A stretch of DNA of 64,000 bases from positions 62,001-126,000 of the forward strand of contig VXAZ01009369.1 in assembly GCA_013399875.1 (NCBI GenBank), read 5' to 3'. Numbering within the stretch: position 1 is the first letter of the stretch; the number at the start of each line of letters is the position of its first letter. Positions 1 through 12,462 of this stretch are shown here, one piece after another. The translations under genes and the position numbers were made by a program. The notes below the pieces were generated by a model. The model worked only from the letters and a program-made list of their open reading frames with translations. It was not told where the DNA came from and did no database searches. This stretch comes from Gymnorhina tibicen. Its lineage: Eukaryota; Chordata; Aves; Passeriformes; Artamidae.

Positions 1-1012
1 TTGAAAATTAAATCTGATGCTTTGTATGGGTCCTTCTGGTGGAATAGGTGGGAACTATACAAAGCTCCGTCAGTTTGAGAGATTCTGCTACTGCTAGAGA
101 TATTTCCCAGCTGCACCATTTGTGGGACTCTTTTACCTTGTCTGCTTCACTGGGTGTATGTGCCATTGATGGGGTTACCTGAAGAATGAGTGCTTCTTGT
201 AATTACTCAGCAGATGTGCTTTGTTTATCTATTCAGAGCTTCTCTGTCGATTTGACAAGTAACTTTGAATCTGATCTTTAGTCTTTTTATCCCTTCTTAC
301 ATGAAGGTGAGTGGATTCTTTTCTATTATGTGTCATCATCAGAATTATTATTCATAAGCACGAAGTTGGTGTTTTTCTCTGATGGGAATGGGAAGCAGAA
401 TTTCTGCTGGAGTTCATTTCTGGTGCTGATATGTGTAGGAAAGAACCCAGTGCAACTCCTCATGTACCAGCATGAGGTTGAGACTGGAAACTGATAAATA
501 AATCTTTACCTTTAAACTGACACTTTGTAAGCAGGAGTCATTGAAAGATATCAACATAAGGTTTGACTGTGTTGTTTTTAGAGTGGCATTTGGGGATGGG
601 ACCACATTTGAAGTTGATCTCAGAGTTTAAACCAAGTATATTATTTAGAATAAAAGGTTGACCTGTGCTGTTTGAGCCTGCAACACATTATATGTACTGC
701 TAAAATATCTTGGAATACCTTTTATTGCTCAGAATATTCAGATATGTCACTTCATGGTATTGATACGCAATATATTTCCTTAGATAAGATTAGAACATTT
801 ACCATGAAACAGATGACTACAATAATAATACAGATTATTTAGTTTTTATAAAATGTTTTGGTTATGATGAAAAGGAGGAAACTTGGCTGCAAAACTGAGC
901 ATTCAACCTTGTGAGAGTTCTGTGTACTTGACTCATATTCTTTCAGTGTCATTATTTTATTTCTTTTTGAAGAGAAAATTACAAAGATTTATTTGAAAAA
1001 TTCTAAAAGTTA

Positions 1013-1042
1013 TGTATATTATATATGTGTATATATATTGTA
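1013..1042. repeat. AT/TA-rich simple repeat
   Basis: Alternating TATATA/TGTATA run; ordinary low-complexity DNA. Confidence 0.7.
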
Positions 1043-1564
1043 AACATGTATTAAATGTGTCTAGTAAGGGAAGACTCCATGGGTGCATTTTAATGTTTTA
1101 GTATTAAGAGTTCTCTTGAGTTTGTGTATACAAAGGATAATGGTGTGAGTATGAAATGAATATTGTGCTTTTGCTTACACAATACAGTATGTAGTCACAG
1201 TTGTTTAAATTGCTGTACATAAAAACTAATAGGCCAGCATGCTTGTTTTTAAAGACTGTCATTCTGATTACAATTGGAATGTAAGAGGTGGCTGTTCAAA
1301 TGTGAATTGAAAGATGTTTCCTTTTCACTATTGAGCTCTTGCTCAAACCGAAAAGTGATTTTTTTAAAAGCTGGCAATAGCTAGAGGATGAGGTGCCTTT
1401 AAAAAACAAAACAAAACAAATGTAGCCTTACAAAGAGGTTGTGGAGTATATATATTTTTGTGCTTGTCTTCATAATTGATGTCAATGTCTTTTTACTGTA
1501 CTTGCTCACATACTTGTAGGACTGCAGGGTATTGTGCATGAGCTTGTCAGATCTTCTGAACATC

Positions 1565-1650
1565 ATCATAGGAGATAGGGTTGAAAAAATTATTTAGGTT
1601 ATCTAGTCCATCTGCTTGCTAAAGCAGGGTTGTAGATTTGTGCGTTCTAA
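1565..1650 (-). mobile_element. very degraded CR1 3' end
   Basis: The plus strand reads atcataggagatagggttga ... ggttatctagtccatctgc ... aaagcagg, which parallels the reverse complement of the CR1 tail (atcatagaat.gggttgga...atcatctagtcca). Divergence is high and the edges are uncertain. Confidence 0.4.
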
Positions 1651-4600
1651 TATTGTCTTGGACAGTGAGATTTTATATGTTCTAAACAATTAGGCTTCCT
1701 TTTAAAGATTATTTCAATGATTACATCTCACTGGCAGGAGGATTTACATGATATTTAGTAGCTCTTTTTTGTAACTTCATGCCAGTATTCCAAGCCATGT
1801 TTTGTGCCATTTTACATATTCTTCATGGTCTTTGTAATTTGGAACCTGCATGCGCACACTGGTTCCATCTATATATTTTCATTCCTTTCTGCTTTCTTCA
1901 AGCTGTTTTTTTAGTCTGCTTTTTTTGCACAACATTTTCTTGTTTTCATCCTTTAAGCTCAGTTCTCCAAATCTTGGTGTCCATACCACCATTCCTACAT
2001 GCATGATTTGCTGGACTTAGTCTGAGGGTCATCTTTTAAATGGGGTTGTTATTTTTTTGGGTTTATCCTCTGTAATGTAATGCTTTTATGTAGGAAGACA
2101 AAGCTTTTGATGTCTGACAAACTCAAATTGTATTTCTTTATTTATGACAACTCCTTTAAATAACAGTTGAACATTGCTACTTTTCAAGTTTCTTCTTCAC
2201 TTTCAATATGTTATGATTCTTTTGCAGTTAGAGACTTAATTCCTGTTTCATGCCTGTCCTGGGTCTTACAAGCTTTGAACTTCTGACCTCTGAGGGCACT
2301 AAATTATTTTTATTTGTTCCCTTTTTATGTGCAGTTTTTCCTGGTTCACTGTAATTAGTAACTTTCATTAGTGTGATACATATGTTTATTGAAAGTGTAA
2401 ACAAAACTGGATCCAAGGCTTATTCTTGCAAAAACCATTTTTCTGCAATATCAGTATATAGCATTTTACCATTACTATTTTTCCTGTATCTAATTTACAT
2501 GTTAACTTTTTAATGGTTAACTCATATAATTTTTTGTGTATGTTAGCCTGTGCTAATGATTTTGGTTTTACTTACTAATTTATTGGGAGAATTTTCAGTC
2601 CTTCTGTATGTTGAAAGTTGGTCCTCTAGGTTTAAATACTCTCACTTTTAATTTACTTCACTGGGCTGTTTGCTTTCACATATTTGATTCCGTTACCGAA
2701 ATGCACAGAATGATTTGGAGTAGCTTGGAAGAACTTGTAGATATATTGTGTCACTCTTACAAAATCCTAGTGTCTGCATTTATTTTTGGGCCTCAAAGAG
2801 AAAAGTTCCATGTAAAAGATTTACTACTTTTATCTCATTCATCTTTATTTTGGTAAAATATGTTCTTTAGCAAGAAGCCTGTAGAACTATATGCCATATA
2901 CTGTAGGCTATTTTTTTAGGACGTGTTTTCAAATAATATTACATTAAAGCAGTTCCATGTAATTTGGTAGAGAAAGTGTGTGGTGTTCACCATACAGCTT
3001 TGTGACTAGGTCATACAACACTGTTTTTCAGTTGTGAATTTAAAGTAACCAGAAACTTGTCCATTTGAATAAATGTGTGAGAGATAAAGGACTTAGTTAC
3101 ACCACCTTTTCAGTACATTTGTTGGATCACAGATGTGTCCTCTTTCCTTGCCTCCCTAGGTTTCAACTGTGTAATTTTGGGGAGCAGTAATTTCTGTAAA
3201 CTCATGTGTTCTTTGAGCAGTGTTTGATGGGCAGAGGTGTGGAAACAAACAATTGAAAAGCAGGCATAACCATCAGATAATTAAGTCTCAGTTTTATTAA
3301 TGCCTTTCAAGATCTGTGTTTGGAAACATTTGCAGGCTATGGCTTGGCAGTGTGTTTACAGACTGTCCCAGGTATCCAAGAGCCTACTTGATGCCTGTGT
3401 GAAGTTCCTAGTCAACCTGAAATGCGTTAAAGAAGAAAATACAGCCACTGTGGTTGTCCTATGCTGAAATTTGTGGCTGTTTAGTGGAAGTTGGTTTGGA
3501 CTACACTGTTAGAAATGAAGAAATCAGAATATGATAGTTAACCTCTTCCATGTGATAAATTGGTTTGTATAAGATGTGGCAATCTTTGACGTGGCAGTAT
3601 GAGTTTTCTTGGGCAGCTGCTGTTCATGAGCGTTGTAGAGATGCTTAGCATAGTTGTTACTATTGAGCGACAGAGAGGATGAAAAGATTTCCCTGAAAAA
3701 AATGCTTAGATGTTTCAGGAAGCTCCTTTTTTCCATAAGGACATGAAGGTGTTGAGAATATTTTATTTAAATCTGATAACGTGTTTAGTTGAAGAGAGTT
3801 ACAATAGGTGAACACCCTTTGATGATCAGTGTGTTTAAGGTTAGAGACGAACACAGTTACAGAAACAATTCACCTGTAAACTGCCAGTGAAAGCTTCTGC
3901 CATGTTCCTACTGAGCAGCAGAGAAACTGATGGACAGCAGTGTTGATCCATCCAGTTATGTCAGGGGTGTTTTGCAAAAAATAACCCCTCTTGTAAAAGA
4001 TAGTGTTACATACAACAGAGCAAATGAACAAACTCCTGGGGAGGGTGGGGAAGGACTAGGAGGAGTCTTGTGTAAATAGTCCTTGTTCAGGCAAATGCTC
4101 TTGTTTAGCTGGTGGGAATGTTCCCAGGAGGGAGGATGGTTGGAAATATGACCTTTAAAAAAATGTCTCTGCCTGTGCTAATGAACATACCTGTGCAGGT
4201 TATCTATCCTTTTGATATCTGCTTTTTATCTTCCCACTTAAATCTTCCTTTAGGTTACATTTTCTGAGAATCTTAAAATCTCATCTGCAGTGAGCTCTTA
4301 TTGCAGGGTAAATTTCATAAAGGGCTATTGATTTTTCTCTTGGAGTGGTTTTTTGAAGGGTGGTAGGGTTTCAACTTCAGCCCTACCCCTCTCACCACTA
4401 AAAATCTGGATTGTACCTCCTTGCACCCAGTTCATTTAATTCTAGTTGGTTATCTCTTACCCTGCCTTCTGACTTAGTTTTGCTGCTCTGTAGTCAGTTG
4501 TGAAAGTTTATGAATTGCTGTATCGTTTAAGATGTTTTTGAGAATCTACAAATTCCGCTACAGAAGGCATAAATCCAGTTGAATAGTACAATTGGTGGGT

Positions 4601-6729
4601 CTCATCTGGTTTGTTGTCAGGAGAGACTTGTTGTTAGGTTACAAAATCCAAACTATGGCTGAGCTAAAAAGGCATTTAATAATAATATATTCTTAGCCCA
4701 ACTTCTTCCTGCTTCAGCATAGATCGTGGTATTGTGTATTAAACTAGTTTTGCCCTGCTCATGCTGCCAAGCCATGCTGTGATCCTGGGAGATCACACCA
4801 GTGTTTAAATGATGCCCCGTGCATGTGTTTCTAAGCTGCTCAAAGCCCTGTGTTGACATGGTCCTCAAGGCCAGTCTTATTCCATTCCCTCAAGTTTGAA
4901 TTGCAGGCTCCCAAAATTACTTCCTGGCTATTTTGAGAAACCCTTGGTCCTCATACCAGAGTATTAGACTGGGGTGTTGAGAAAAGATTTGTGCAGCTGG
5001 ATTTGTACTATTCTGAAAGGGAAAGGATACTGTGTTGCCATGCCAAATACTGTCATTATTTTTGGATTACTTGTGAAAAGCAGCCAAAAACATTGTATAA
5101 GGGATAAATGATGGACTTCAAGCTAATATTTTTCCATTAAAAATTTATTTTTTTATGCTTCCTGTCATCAAGATAGAGTGTTTCTGAATGTAGCTTGTTT
5201 TCAGGTGTATGGCTCCTCGAATTGTTTCCTTGCAAACAGACATTTGCAAATATGCATCAGTTTTGAAAATTGTCTCATATGTGTGAGCACTTCTTTTGGA
5301 AATGCAAACTGAGCATGTTAGCTAATGATTTCTTGTACCTTTATAGTCCAAGCAGACTGAAAAGCAGTCTTGTGCTACGTTTTCCTTGAATAGTGCATCT
5401 GAAAAAACTTGTAGAAGGAACTCCCTGATGAGATGACTTTTGTTGCTGTAAGGTTCTCTGTTGATATTTCTCAGCTTTGCATTGTATTTTGCATAATTAT
5501 CTTCAATTGACTGTCAGGTTAAAAAAAGACAAATTTCTTTGTCATATGAGCTATAGCTTGGATTTTTTTGTTGTTGTTGTTGCTTATATTAATATAATTT
5601 TTTCTTTTCTACTAGAACTTAGAGATACCTGACAGCTGTCTTTAGGAGAAGTTACTACAGGTGATAACCACTAACACATTAGTAATTACAGTGGCTCCCC
5701 TTCTGTTTTGGGTCACTTCCATGGCAGATAGTTGATACGAAAAGGCTACTGTGGCTGATACACAAACAGCTAAAGGAAATTAAGATTCCCCTTCAGAACT
5801 AGGCTGAGGTTATGATTTTATACACCAGTTTTGAATGACTACTTTGAAACAATGTTGGGCTTCAAGTGTCTTGTAGAATTTTGGATCCAAATGAAAAATA
5901 CCTACTTGTTGAGTAGTAGTCTGCTTGTTGGTTTTTTGTGTATGGCTCAGTACAAGGCTGTGTCAGAATTGCAGTACCACCAAAATTACCTTGTTTAAAT
6001 GCAACTGTTGTACAAAAGTGAATGTTATTTTGAGTGAGAAATTCTGTCTTCTAATTTATGAAGGAAATAGTTTTCTTGGGAGTAAGCATCCATAAATGTA
6101 ATATATTTCGTGATTTTGAAAAGGCTTATTAATCATGGAACACAAGAAAAATGAAAGTGTTTCATTCTCCAAAGATTTGTTTAGCATTTATTATTACAAG
6201 TATAAATTTTTGCTTTAAATGGAAATGCTTCTTCAAAAAAATTAGTATTAAACTTCTTACTAAAACTCAGTAGTTTAAAATGCTGGATAAATATCTAAAA
6301 TGGCAAAGATAGAAAATTCAGAGGGAGATTGTTGAAATATGCCAGTGTCATTTTGAGCTTCTCAAGTGCAGCCCTGAATTTTCTCTTTTTCACCGCAGTT
6401 CATATTTTGTGGAACTTCTTGGATAGGTTATATTTAAAGCTACATTCACTTGCCTGAATAAGTCAAATAAATATTTTGTCATTTAAAATTATATAGATCT
6501 GCTTATGTTAGTGTGCCATTTGAAATGAGACCCCATTGAGGTAACCATGCAGGTATTTGTGTTGGTATGACAGTAGTGAAGTGGGGTGTCTTGTGTACTG
6601 TACCCGCATTCTGTGCTGAGCAAAATCACACGGACTTCCAGAAATAAGCAATGGTTTTTAAGAGCAGCTTTATTTAATGTTGCAGCAGCAAGTGTCATTT
6701 GTACCATATAATTATGTAAATTGGGTGCT

Positions 6730-6735
6730 AATAAA
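6730..6735 (+). terminator. candidate poly(A) signal of the plus-strand neighbour
   Basis: AATAAA followed 20-30 nt later by a GT-rich patch (cattgtgttcg). It coincides with the switch from AT-rich to more GC-balanced sequence. Other AATAAA copies exist at about 645, 3068, 6467, 9456 and 9696, so the end could differ. Confidence 0.4.
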
Positions 6736-6755
6736 TACTATTTTTCAACATTTTG

Positions 6756-9700
6756 CATTGTGTTCGTAATTCTGCATTTTATCGCAAGATATGTGTGGTT
6801 TTGGGGTGCACGCTAGGAGGGGGAAGTGCATTAAGACTAAGACAAGTAGACTTGTTTGGAGGGGCTTGAGGTAACTCCACGTGAAATTCTGTTGAACTGT
6901 GCAGCGTGTTACTGTTCACAGGAGTGCCTTGGTTTTTCTGTTCTCCGTGTGTCTTGGTACTGCTCCACCAGCTTGGCTCTGCTGACACCCCACATCTCTC
7001 CACGTGCTGAGGCATGTGGTCCCTGTGTGGGGGTGAATGTGGGGTGAGCAGAAATGCAGAGTGCAGTTGTGCAGGAGCTGGTCTGTCAGCGGGCGCTTTT
7101 CGCAGCCAGACACGTGGCTCTTCCCGAGGACAACGTTCATTCAGTGTAAAAATAAACGCGTGGTTCTGCTCTTCGGGAGAGGATGAGGGAGAGCAAACCA
7201 CACATCACAGATGGCAGCTGCGTTGCTACAGGAAGGTGCTCAGAACGGCACTGTGAAGGGGTGGCAGGAGAACCTACACAGAACTGAGCAGAACAAGTTG
7301 TTGTCAGTGAGTCCATCCTGTTTTTTCTGAGCTTGTAGGTGGGATAAGTGAAGTTCTCATCATTTCTTGGTAGGTGTAAAATAGCCTGATTTGGTCCTAG
7401 TCATCTTCCTGCCTCATAGGAAAGGAGGAATCGCTTTATGAATTGACAGTACAATCTCATTCACCCCAGTGTGAATGCCTCTAGAAGATTCCTGAGGTAG
7501 GGGGAAAGAAGGTTTAGTGAATAATGTACGAGTGAGCCTCACATGTGGGAGGCCTTCCTAACATGCTTATGGGTTTGCCTGTGAACAAGACATGGCCCCA
7601 TGATGATTTGCGTGTGAGAAAAGTGAGTATGCTTAGTGATACAGTGGAACTTCTACAATTTCTTGTGCTTAAAAAAAAATAATTTCTATGACTGCTGAAA
7701 TTCTTGAATTGCATTATCAGAGTTCTCATTAGAAATCAGAGAAGGGGTTAAACTGGTGTTAAGAAAAATAACACGTTTCTTGCCATTCAGTAAGACTGAC
7801 ACAGTTGATTGTGAGCAGTGTTGCTGATGCAGTGCTAAAACCCTCATCCCCCTTCCTCCCCCAGTTTAACGAGGAAAAAAGATTATTTTGAGAAAGTTGA
7901 AGCGTTCAGCTGCATAGATGTACATTTGTAATGTTTTCAATTTGTGGGTGACTTAGTAGATGCAAATGGCTTGGTACTGTCTAAGGTGTCTCAAAATGAG
8001 ATGGGAATGGAAAAGAAAAGGGATCAAGTTGTTTCCATAATGTTGCTCATGGGCGGAGAACAATAGCTAGCAGAATGATAGTGACTTTGTTCAACCATGG
8101 AGTAATTTAAGGTATGTACACCACAGAAAAATTTGACTTAGATTTGGTGTCTAGGTAACATTTCTGATACTACTTACTGCTTGCTTTGACTTTCTAAGTA
8201 GGTAACATGGATAATTTTCTGTGGGGTTATAGGTAGGGTGTTAAATCACTAAGTATGTTTAGATTGGGTTGATCCTGGCCGGATGCTTAACTCCAGAGCT
8301 TTTCCTGGTTACTGGTATGGCTCCCCTTGTGTGCTGGAGAGCCATGGGGGAAGGAGTGTGAGGAGGAAAGGGAAGCTTGTCTGCCCACCTGTCAGCAGCA
8401 GCCATGGAGAAACTCTCCTCTTTCCAAACCAGCAAAGCAGCAGCAGCTGAGGAGCAGGAGGTGCACACTGCGGGCGATGCCTTCTGTGCGGGGTGGCACA
8501 GTGACAGCAGAAAACACTGAGTGTCCTGCTCTTCGGAAACGGGACTTTGAGTTAACTCTCTCTGAAGAGATGACTGAACTCTTAATTGAATTTGGTGGCT
8601 CACTGAAATGTGAGTGGCTAATGCTGGAGTTGGCAAAGAGATGCTGAAACTGAGCCTCTTCCGAGGCTTCCAGAGCATGGGCGGCAGTAGGCATTTCCAG
8701 GTGGGTGTTCTGCATTGTGATTGCTGAGAGCTGATAAGCCACTGGCCCAACTCTGAGTGCAAAGATGCTTATTTCTTAGGGAGAGGATAACACTCTCTAG
8801 AGTGTGTATGCAGTGACTAGTTCTGACAGCTCCATCTCTTCGGGATGCCTCTGCCAGACAGTAGCTTCCACTGCACTGGTCAGACTAAGTGGCCCAGCAT
8901 CAAGTGACTGGACATCTAGATCCTCTTTTGATTCAGTCCCACATCTAGAAAGCGTGTAGAGCCTGTGTTATTTTTTTTCAGCTTCCAAAGGAAGTCTGGT
9001 TCCAAAAACGACATGATCTTGCAGACTTTGGAAAGTACATATGATTTTGATGCCCTTCAGTCATTAGACTCTGCTTCAGTGACTGATTCCTCTGACAGGT
9101 AATTTTGTGGTAGCTCATTCTAAGGATCTTTTTCATCTGAGCATGTAAAAGGACAACATTGAAGCACCCGGGGCTTTGCCAACCTTGCTAGGTCTTCTAT
9201 AATGTAGTAATAACCTCAGCTGTGTTTCAGAAACTAAAATGGCATAGGCTGTATTTGCTGTTTATTTTTTAACCCCACATGAAATGACATGCACTGCATG
9301 TGCCTTTAGGACAATTTTATTGCAAAAGATATAGAAACTTATGTTGATAAGCTCAAAATAGCTTGTATATGTTACAGGAGTTCTGCTGCTTTCTTTAAAC
9401 AAATATATCTCTTTGAACATTTATCTATATATGTAAGTTACCTTGTTTTTTTAATAAAACTGTATTTAGAGACTTTAGTAGGCGACAAGTAATTTGATTG
9501 CTATGAAAGGTAAAGGTTAAGAGGAGTGTGTTCTGTGATTGCTTTTCTTAATGGAAGGGTGTATTCTTAAAAGTTTTGAGGCTTCAGTTTAAGTTTACAG
9601 TGTTTATGAATAGGACATCTAAGTTTAGATGAGAGTTGGATTAAACCACTTGCATGCTTTGAGTTTTGACAATTTCAGGATCTTCGCAAGAAGTAAATAA

Positions 9701-10949
9701 AGATGCACATTGAGAAACAAGCACCATAGTTTTCTACAAACTTAAGATAAACCATTTGACCAACAACAAACCCTGAAGTGCCCTTTATAAATGCTTGACA
9801 AAAGATAGCTGTGCAACTTTTCTGTGAAAGAGCATTTGAAAGCTTAATGTCATTGCTTGAAGTTTAAGCTTTAGGAAAAAATTATATCCCATATGCCTAT
9901 ATCCCTTATGCACATCCTAAAGAAGGTGTGTTCTAGCTGTTCCTGATGTCTCAGCCATCACTGCTGTGCTTTTGGCAGAGCACAAGAGAAACACTGGGGA
10001 GTCTCTGCAGGGTACCAATCTTTGGTGCTGCAAGAGTATGTTCAGTATGGAGAACAATATGTTGTGGTGAGCTGCTGCATTAAAAATTAAACCACGGTAT
10101 TAAGAGTAACTGTAAATTAGGATTTAGGCCTTTTTCTCAGGTAGCCCCAAATCAAGCCCCAAACAAACAGATTTTCAGACAGTAAATTTGGTGTCTGAAG
10201 TCCCCAGTAAATTCAGTTTAAGGATTTGAGTTTTGTCCAGCCCATTGTTGACAGAGAAAGATGTGTTCAGCAGAATGGTAGTGAGGAGCTGGGTCAGGAG
10301 ATGGGGGATATCAGCAGTTGCTCTGCTCATACCTATCTCTCTATCCTTAATCATTTTTTCAAGCCAACAACTTATTGCTGTGAAGTGACGTGAAGCAGCA
10401 CAGATAGTGGTAAAAACTCTGCATACAAATATATTTGTGGAAGCTGAGTGTCCTGTGCTTTTGGTCTGGGTAGAGTGGTTGAATTGATGATACTCAGTTA
10501 AAACTGGAACTTAATGTTTCTTCTAAGGGGAAGCGATGAACTTTCACTGCGTAAAAACCACTGTTTCATCAAAAATTGGGTTTGATAACCTCTTGAGTGG
10601 ACCCCAGTTTGGCTTATGTTACCACACCAGGGGGATCATGCAGAATCCGCTGTTTTTATTAATTTGCATTATGCTTACTTAGTTGACTGGTTTTGAGCTA
10701 TTTCAGTCATATTTTCAAACATAATGATTTTAAAAATTGTGTTACTTTTGCTGATAAAATGAGTTTCCCTTATGGCAATTCAATTAAAATTTATGTGACT
10801 AATAAATATCTTGGCTCATGGTTATTAAAGCTATAAATGCTGTTAAAAGCCTGATTTGCAAGTAATAAGGCAAATTTGAGTTTTAATTTCTTTCCATTTC
10901 CTGTTAGTTCCACAAGCCTGGCACAGCATGGCTTTGATTGCCGCAAGGG
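6756..10949. other. intergenic region between convergent genes
   Basis: Mixed composition with two modestly CpG-enriched patches (about 7.0-7.2 and 8.3-8.7 kb). Frames here reach 167 codons (minus, 8259-8762) but none shows a recognised domain. The one structured item is the exon-like block at 8982-9098. A GC-balanced open frame with a strong Kozak start (gcagccATGG, 8404-8520, 38 codons) precedes it but does not join it in phase. Confidence 0.5.
8982..9098 (+). other. orphan exon-like block (39-codon phase 2-2 frame)
   Basis: The acceptor is a long T-run (gttattttttttcag) and the donor CAG|gtaatt. The 117-nt interval has exactly one open frame, encoding a Ser/Asp-rich segment with FQRKSGSKNDMILQTLE and STYDFDALQSLDSASVTDSS. 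I do not recognise the protein. No partner exon could be joined, so it may be a chance exon, an unannotated exon of the neighbour, or a lncRNA exon. Confidence 0.3.
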
Positions 10950-10966
10950 GTGTGAACACTCATGTT

Positions 10967-10972
10967 TTTATT
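10967..10972 (-). terminator. candidate VIT poly(A) signal (AATAAA)
   Basis: First canonical AATAAA on the minus strand after the VIT stop, about 1.3 kb downstream. No downstream GT-rich element is obvious. Confidence 0.3.
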
Positions 10973-11359
10973 GGCTCCTTTGATAACTTTGCTTAATGAA
11001 CGTATTTTCTTAAATGATACTGGATGGAACATAACCAGCAACTGCTGCTTCCAAAATAACATGCAGTTCTTGTGGTCCTCCTAGTGTGTCACTCCTCCCC
11101 CACCAACTAGTGACACGGGTAGTTCTCCACTTACGAAACCACTGTGTGTTCTGACTGATCCAGGGCTATAGTAGGTACATTTTGAAATCGATCTATAAAA
11201 GAGAAGTCAGTCCTAAATTTGAGAAAGAGTGTCTGTAAATGCTTGAAGTTCTGCTTTTCCCAGTGTATAATACAGAACTGAAGATAATTCCCTCTTAAAT
11301 CCTGTTAATGGCTCTTGAATAGCTTTCCTCACACTAGAGACTGCTGTTCTGAGTGGTGG

Positions 11360-11365
11360 TTTAAT
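11360..11365 (-). terminator. candidate VIT poly(A) signal (ATTAAA)
   Basis: The second most common vertebrate hexamer, about 920 nt after the stop, with a TGTG-containing stretch 25-35 nt downstream. Confidence 0.3.
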
Positions 11366-12283
11366 GACAGAGTGGTGGGTCTTAAATGCTTTTCTGATTG
11401 TGAACAACTTAAACCCACAATTTTTCTCAAAGAGTCTCCTGTGTCCTGGCAACACTCCTGTAGTCCTGCAGGCCTTGAAGCACCCAAGAACAAAGGATGA
11501 AACTAGGGGGGGAAAGACGCTTCTCAAGATGGAGCATTAATGCAGTGTTGTAGGAGACTAGATTCCAGTTCCTGCATGTTGGCTGACACGTGGATTTGAG
11601 GCTTTGCTGGGGTTGGCGAAGGATTATAGGGTCCTGGGGCTTGACCCTTCCCTCTCACTTGCTTTCCAGTTTCCCAGGGTTTGGATAAATCCCAGTGCTT
11701 GAGTTTGCACTAGCTGAAGCTTAACTTACTGACAAGACAGCAGTATGGAGAGAGTACCTGCTTTTAAGAAGGTACTCCAATTGAGCTGGTGTTCCCCCTC
11801 CAAAAGAAGCATCTGGTATTTGAGCCCCGATCTGTGTGCCATGTGGTGGCCAGTGCCACATGAGGTGTTTCTACCACAGCAGCTCAGCAGCCTGGCCACT
11901 CCCTGAAGGGACCTGGCCACTCCAGGGAGCAGGTGGCACATTTTAAGGAGCTTGCGTGTGTCCAAAGGTGAGAATTGGGCAAGCTGGGGCTCTATGCTGG
12001 AAACAGCTCTTCAAACAGCTGCAGTTATTTCCTCCATGTTTACTGCCTCCTTTGCTATCCATCCAAATCAGAGTTTCTGATGCCTGCAAGGAAAAAAATA
12101 AAAATCAACTGTCTACACAGAGCATTATCATGCATAGGGACAGAGCTGCAATCAACCTTGCTGACTGGAAAGTGCCAGAGGGAAACACCTCCAGTGTTTC
12201 TTGAACTGAGGGCTGTCATTATTCTTGTGGCACTTGGTGTGCCTTCAGCACAGCGCCCAAGGGTCCTGCCTTGCTTGAGTCCA

Positions 12284-12462
12284 TCAGTTCCGTGGCTGGG
12301 AATTAAACTCTGTGCAAATGTTTTGGATGAGCTGATTAACATAGCGGTAGAGGTTGTCAAATTCATCCACAAAGAAGGAATGCTCCTTAGCAGGGTCTGA
12401 TGCAATGGCTTCCAGTTCATCTGGGGCTGCCCAAGCAACTCCAACAGAATAAGCAATGACTC
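12284..12462 (-). CDS. VIT: VIT exon 17: end of vWFA2, stop codon
   Basis: The exon encodes residues 642-700: [31 protein letters not shown], and the C-terminus [14 protein letters not shown] before TGA (12286-12284). The last residues are identical to human vitrin, so the reading frame and the stop are secure. Confidence 0.98.

Larger units (their letters stand above)
1..6755 (+). other. long AT-rich non-coding region, probable 3' UTR of a plus-strand neighbour
   Basis: No frame above 82 codons and no exon-like block. The sequence is AT-rich, has many T-runs and several AATAAA/ATTTA words, and ends in a strong AATAAA at 6730-6735, after which GC content rises. In mammals VIT is convergent with STRN (striatin), which has a multi-kilobase 3' UTR, so this is the expected place for it. 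That is inference from gene order; no STRN codons are visible. A degraded CR1 near 1.6 kb fits either UTR or intergenic DNA. Confidence 0.4.
10950..12283 (-). other. VIT: probable VIT 3' UTR
   Basis: Downstream of the stop on the minus strand there is no further coding. Two possible poly(A) signals are visible: ATTAAA at 11365-11360 and AATAAA at 10972-10967. The region holds a 104-codon minus-strand frame (11213-11527) with no recognised homology, judged to be chance. The true 3' end is undetermined. Confidence 0.4.

Noticed and set aside
8259..8762. 167-codon minus-strand frame as a protein-coding gene
   Set aside because: No recognised domain, unremarkable composition, and no supporting splice or promoter signal on that strand.
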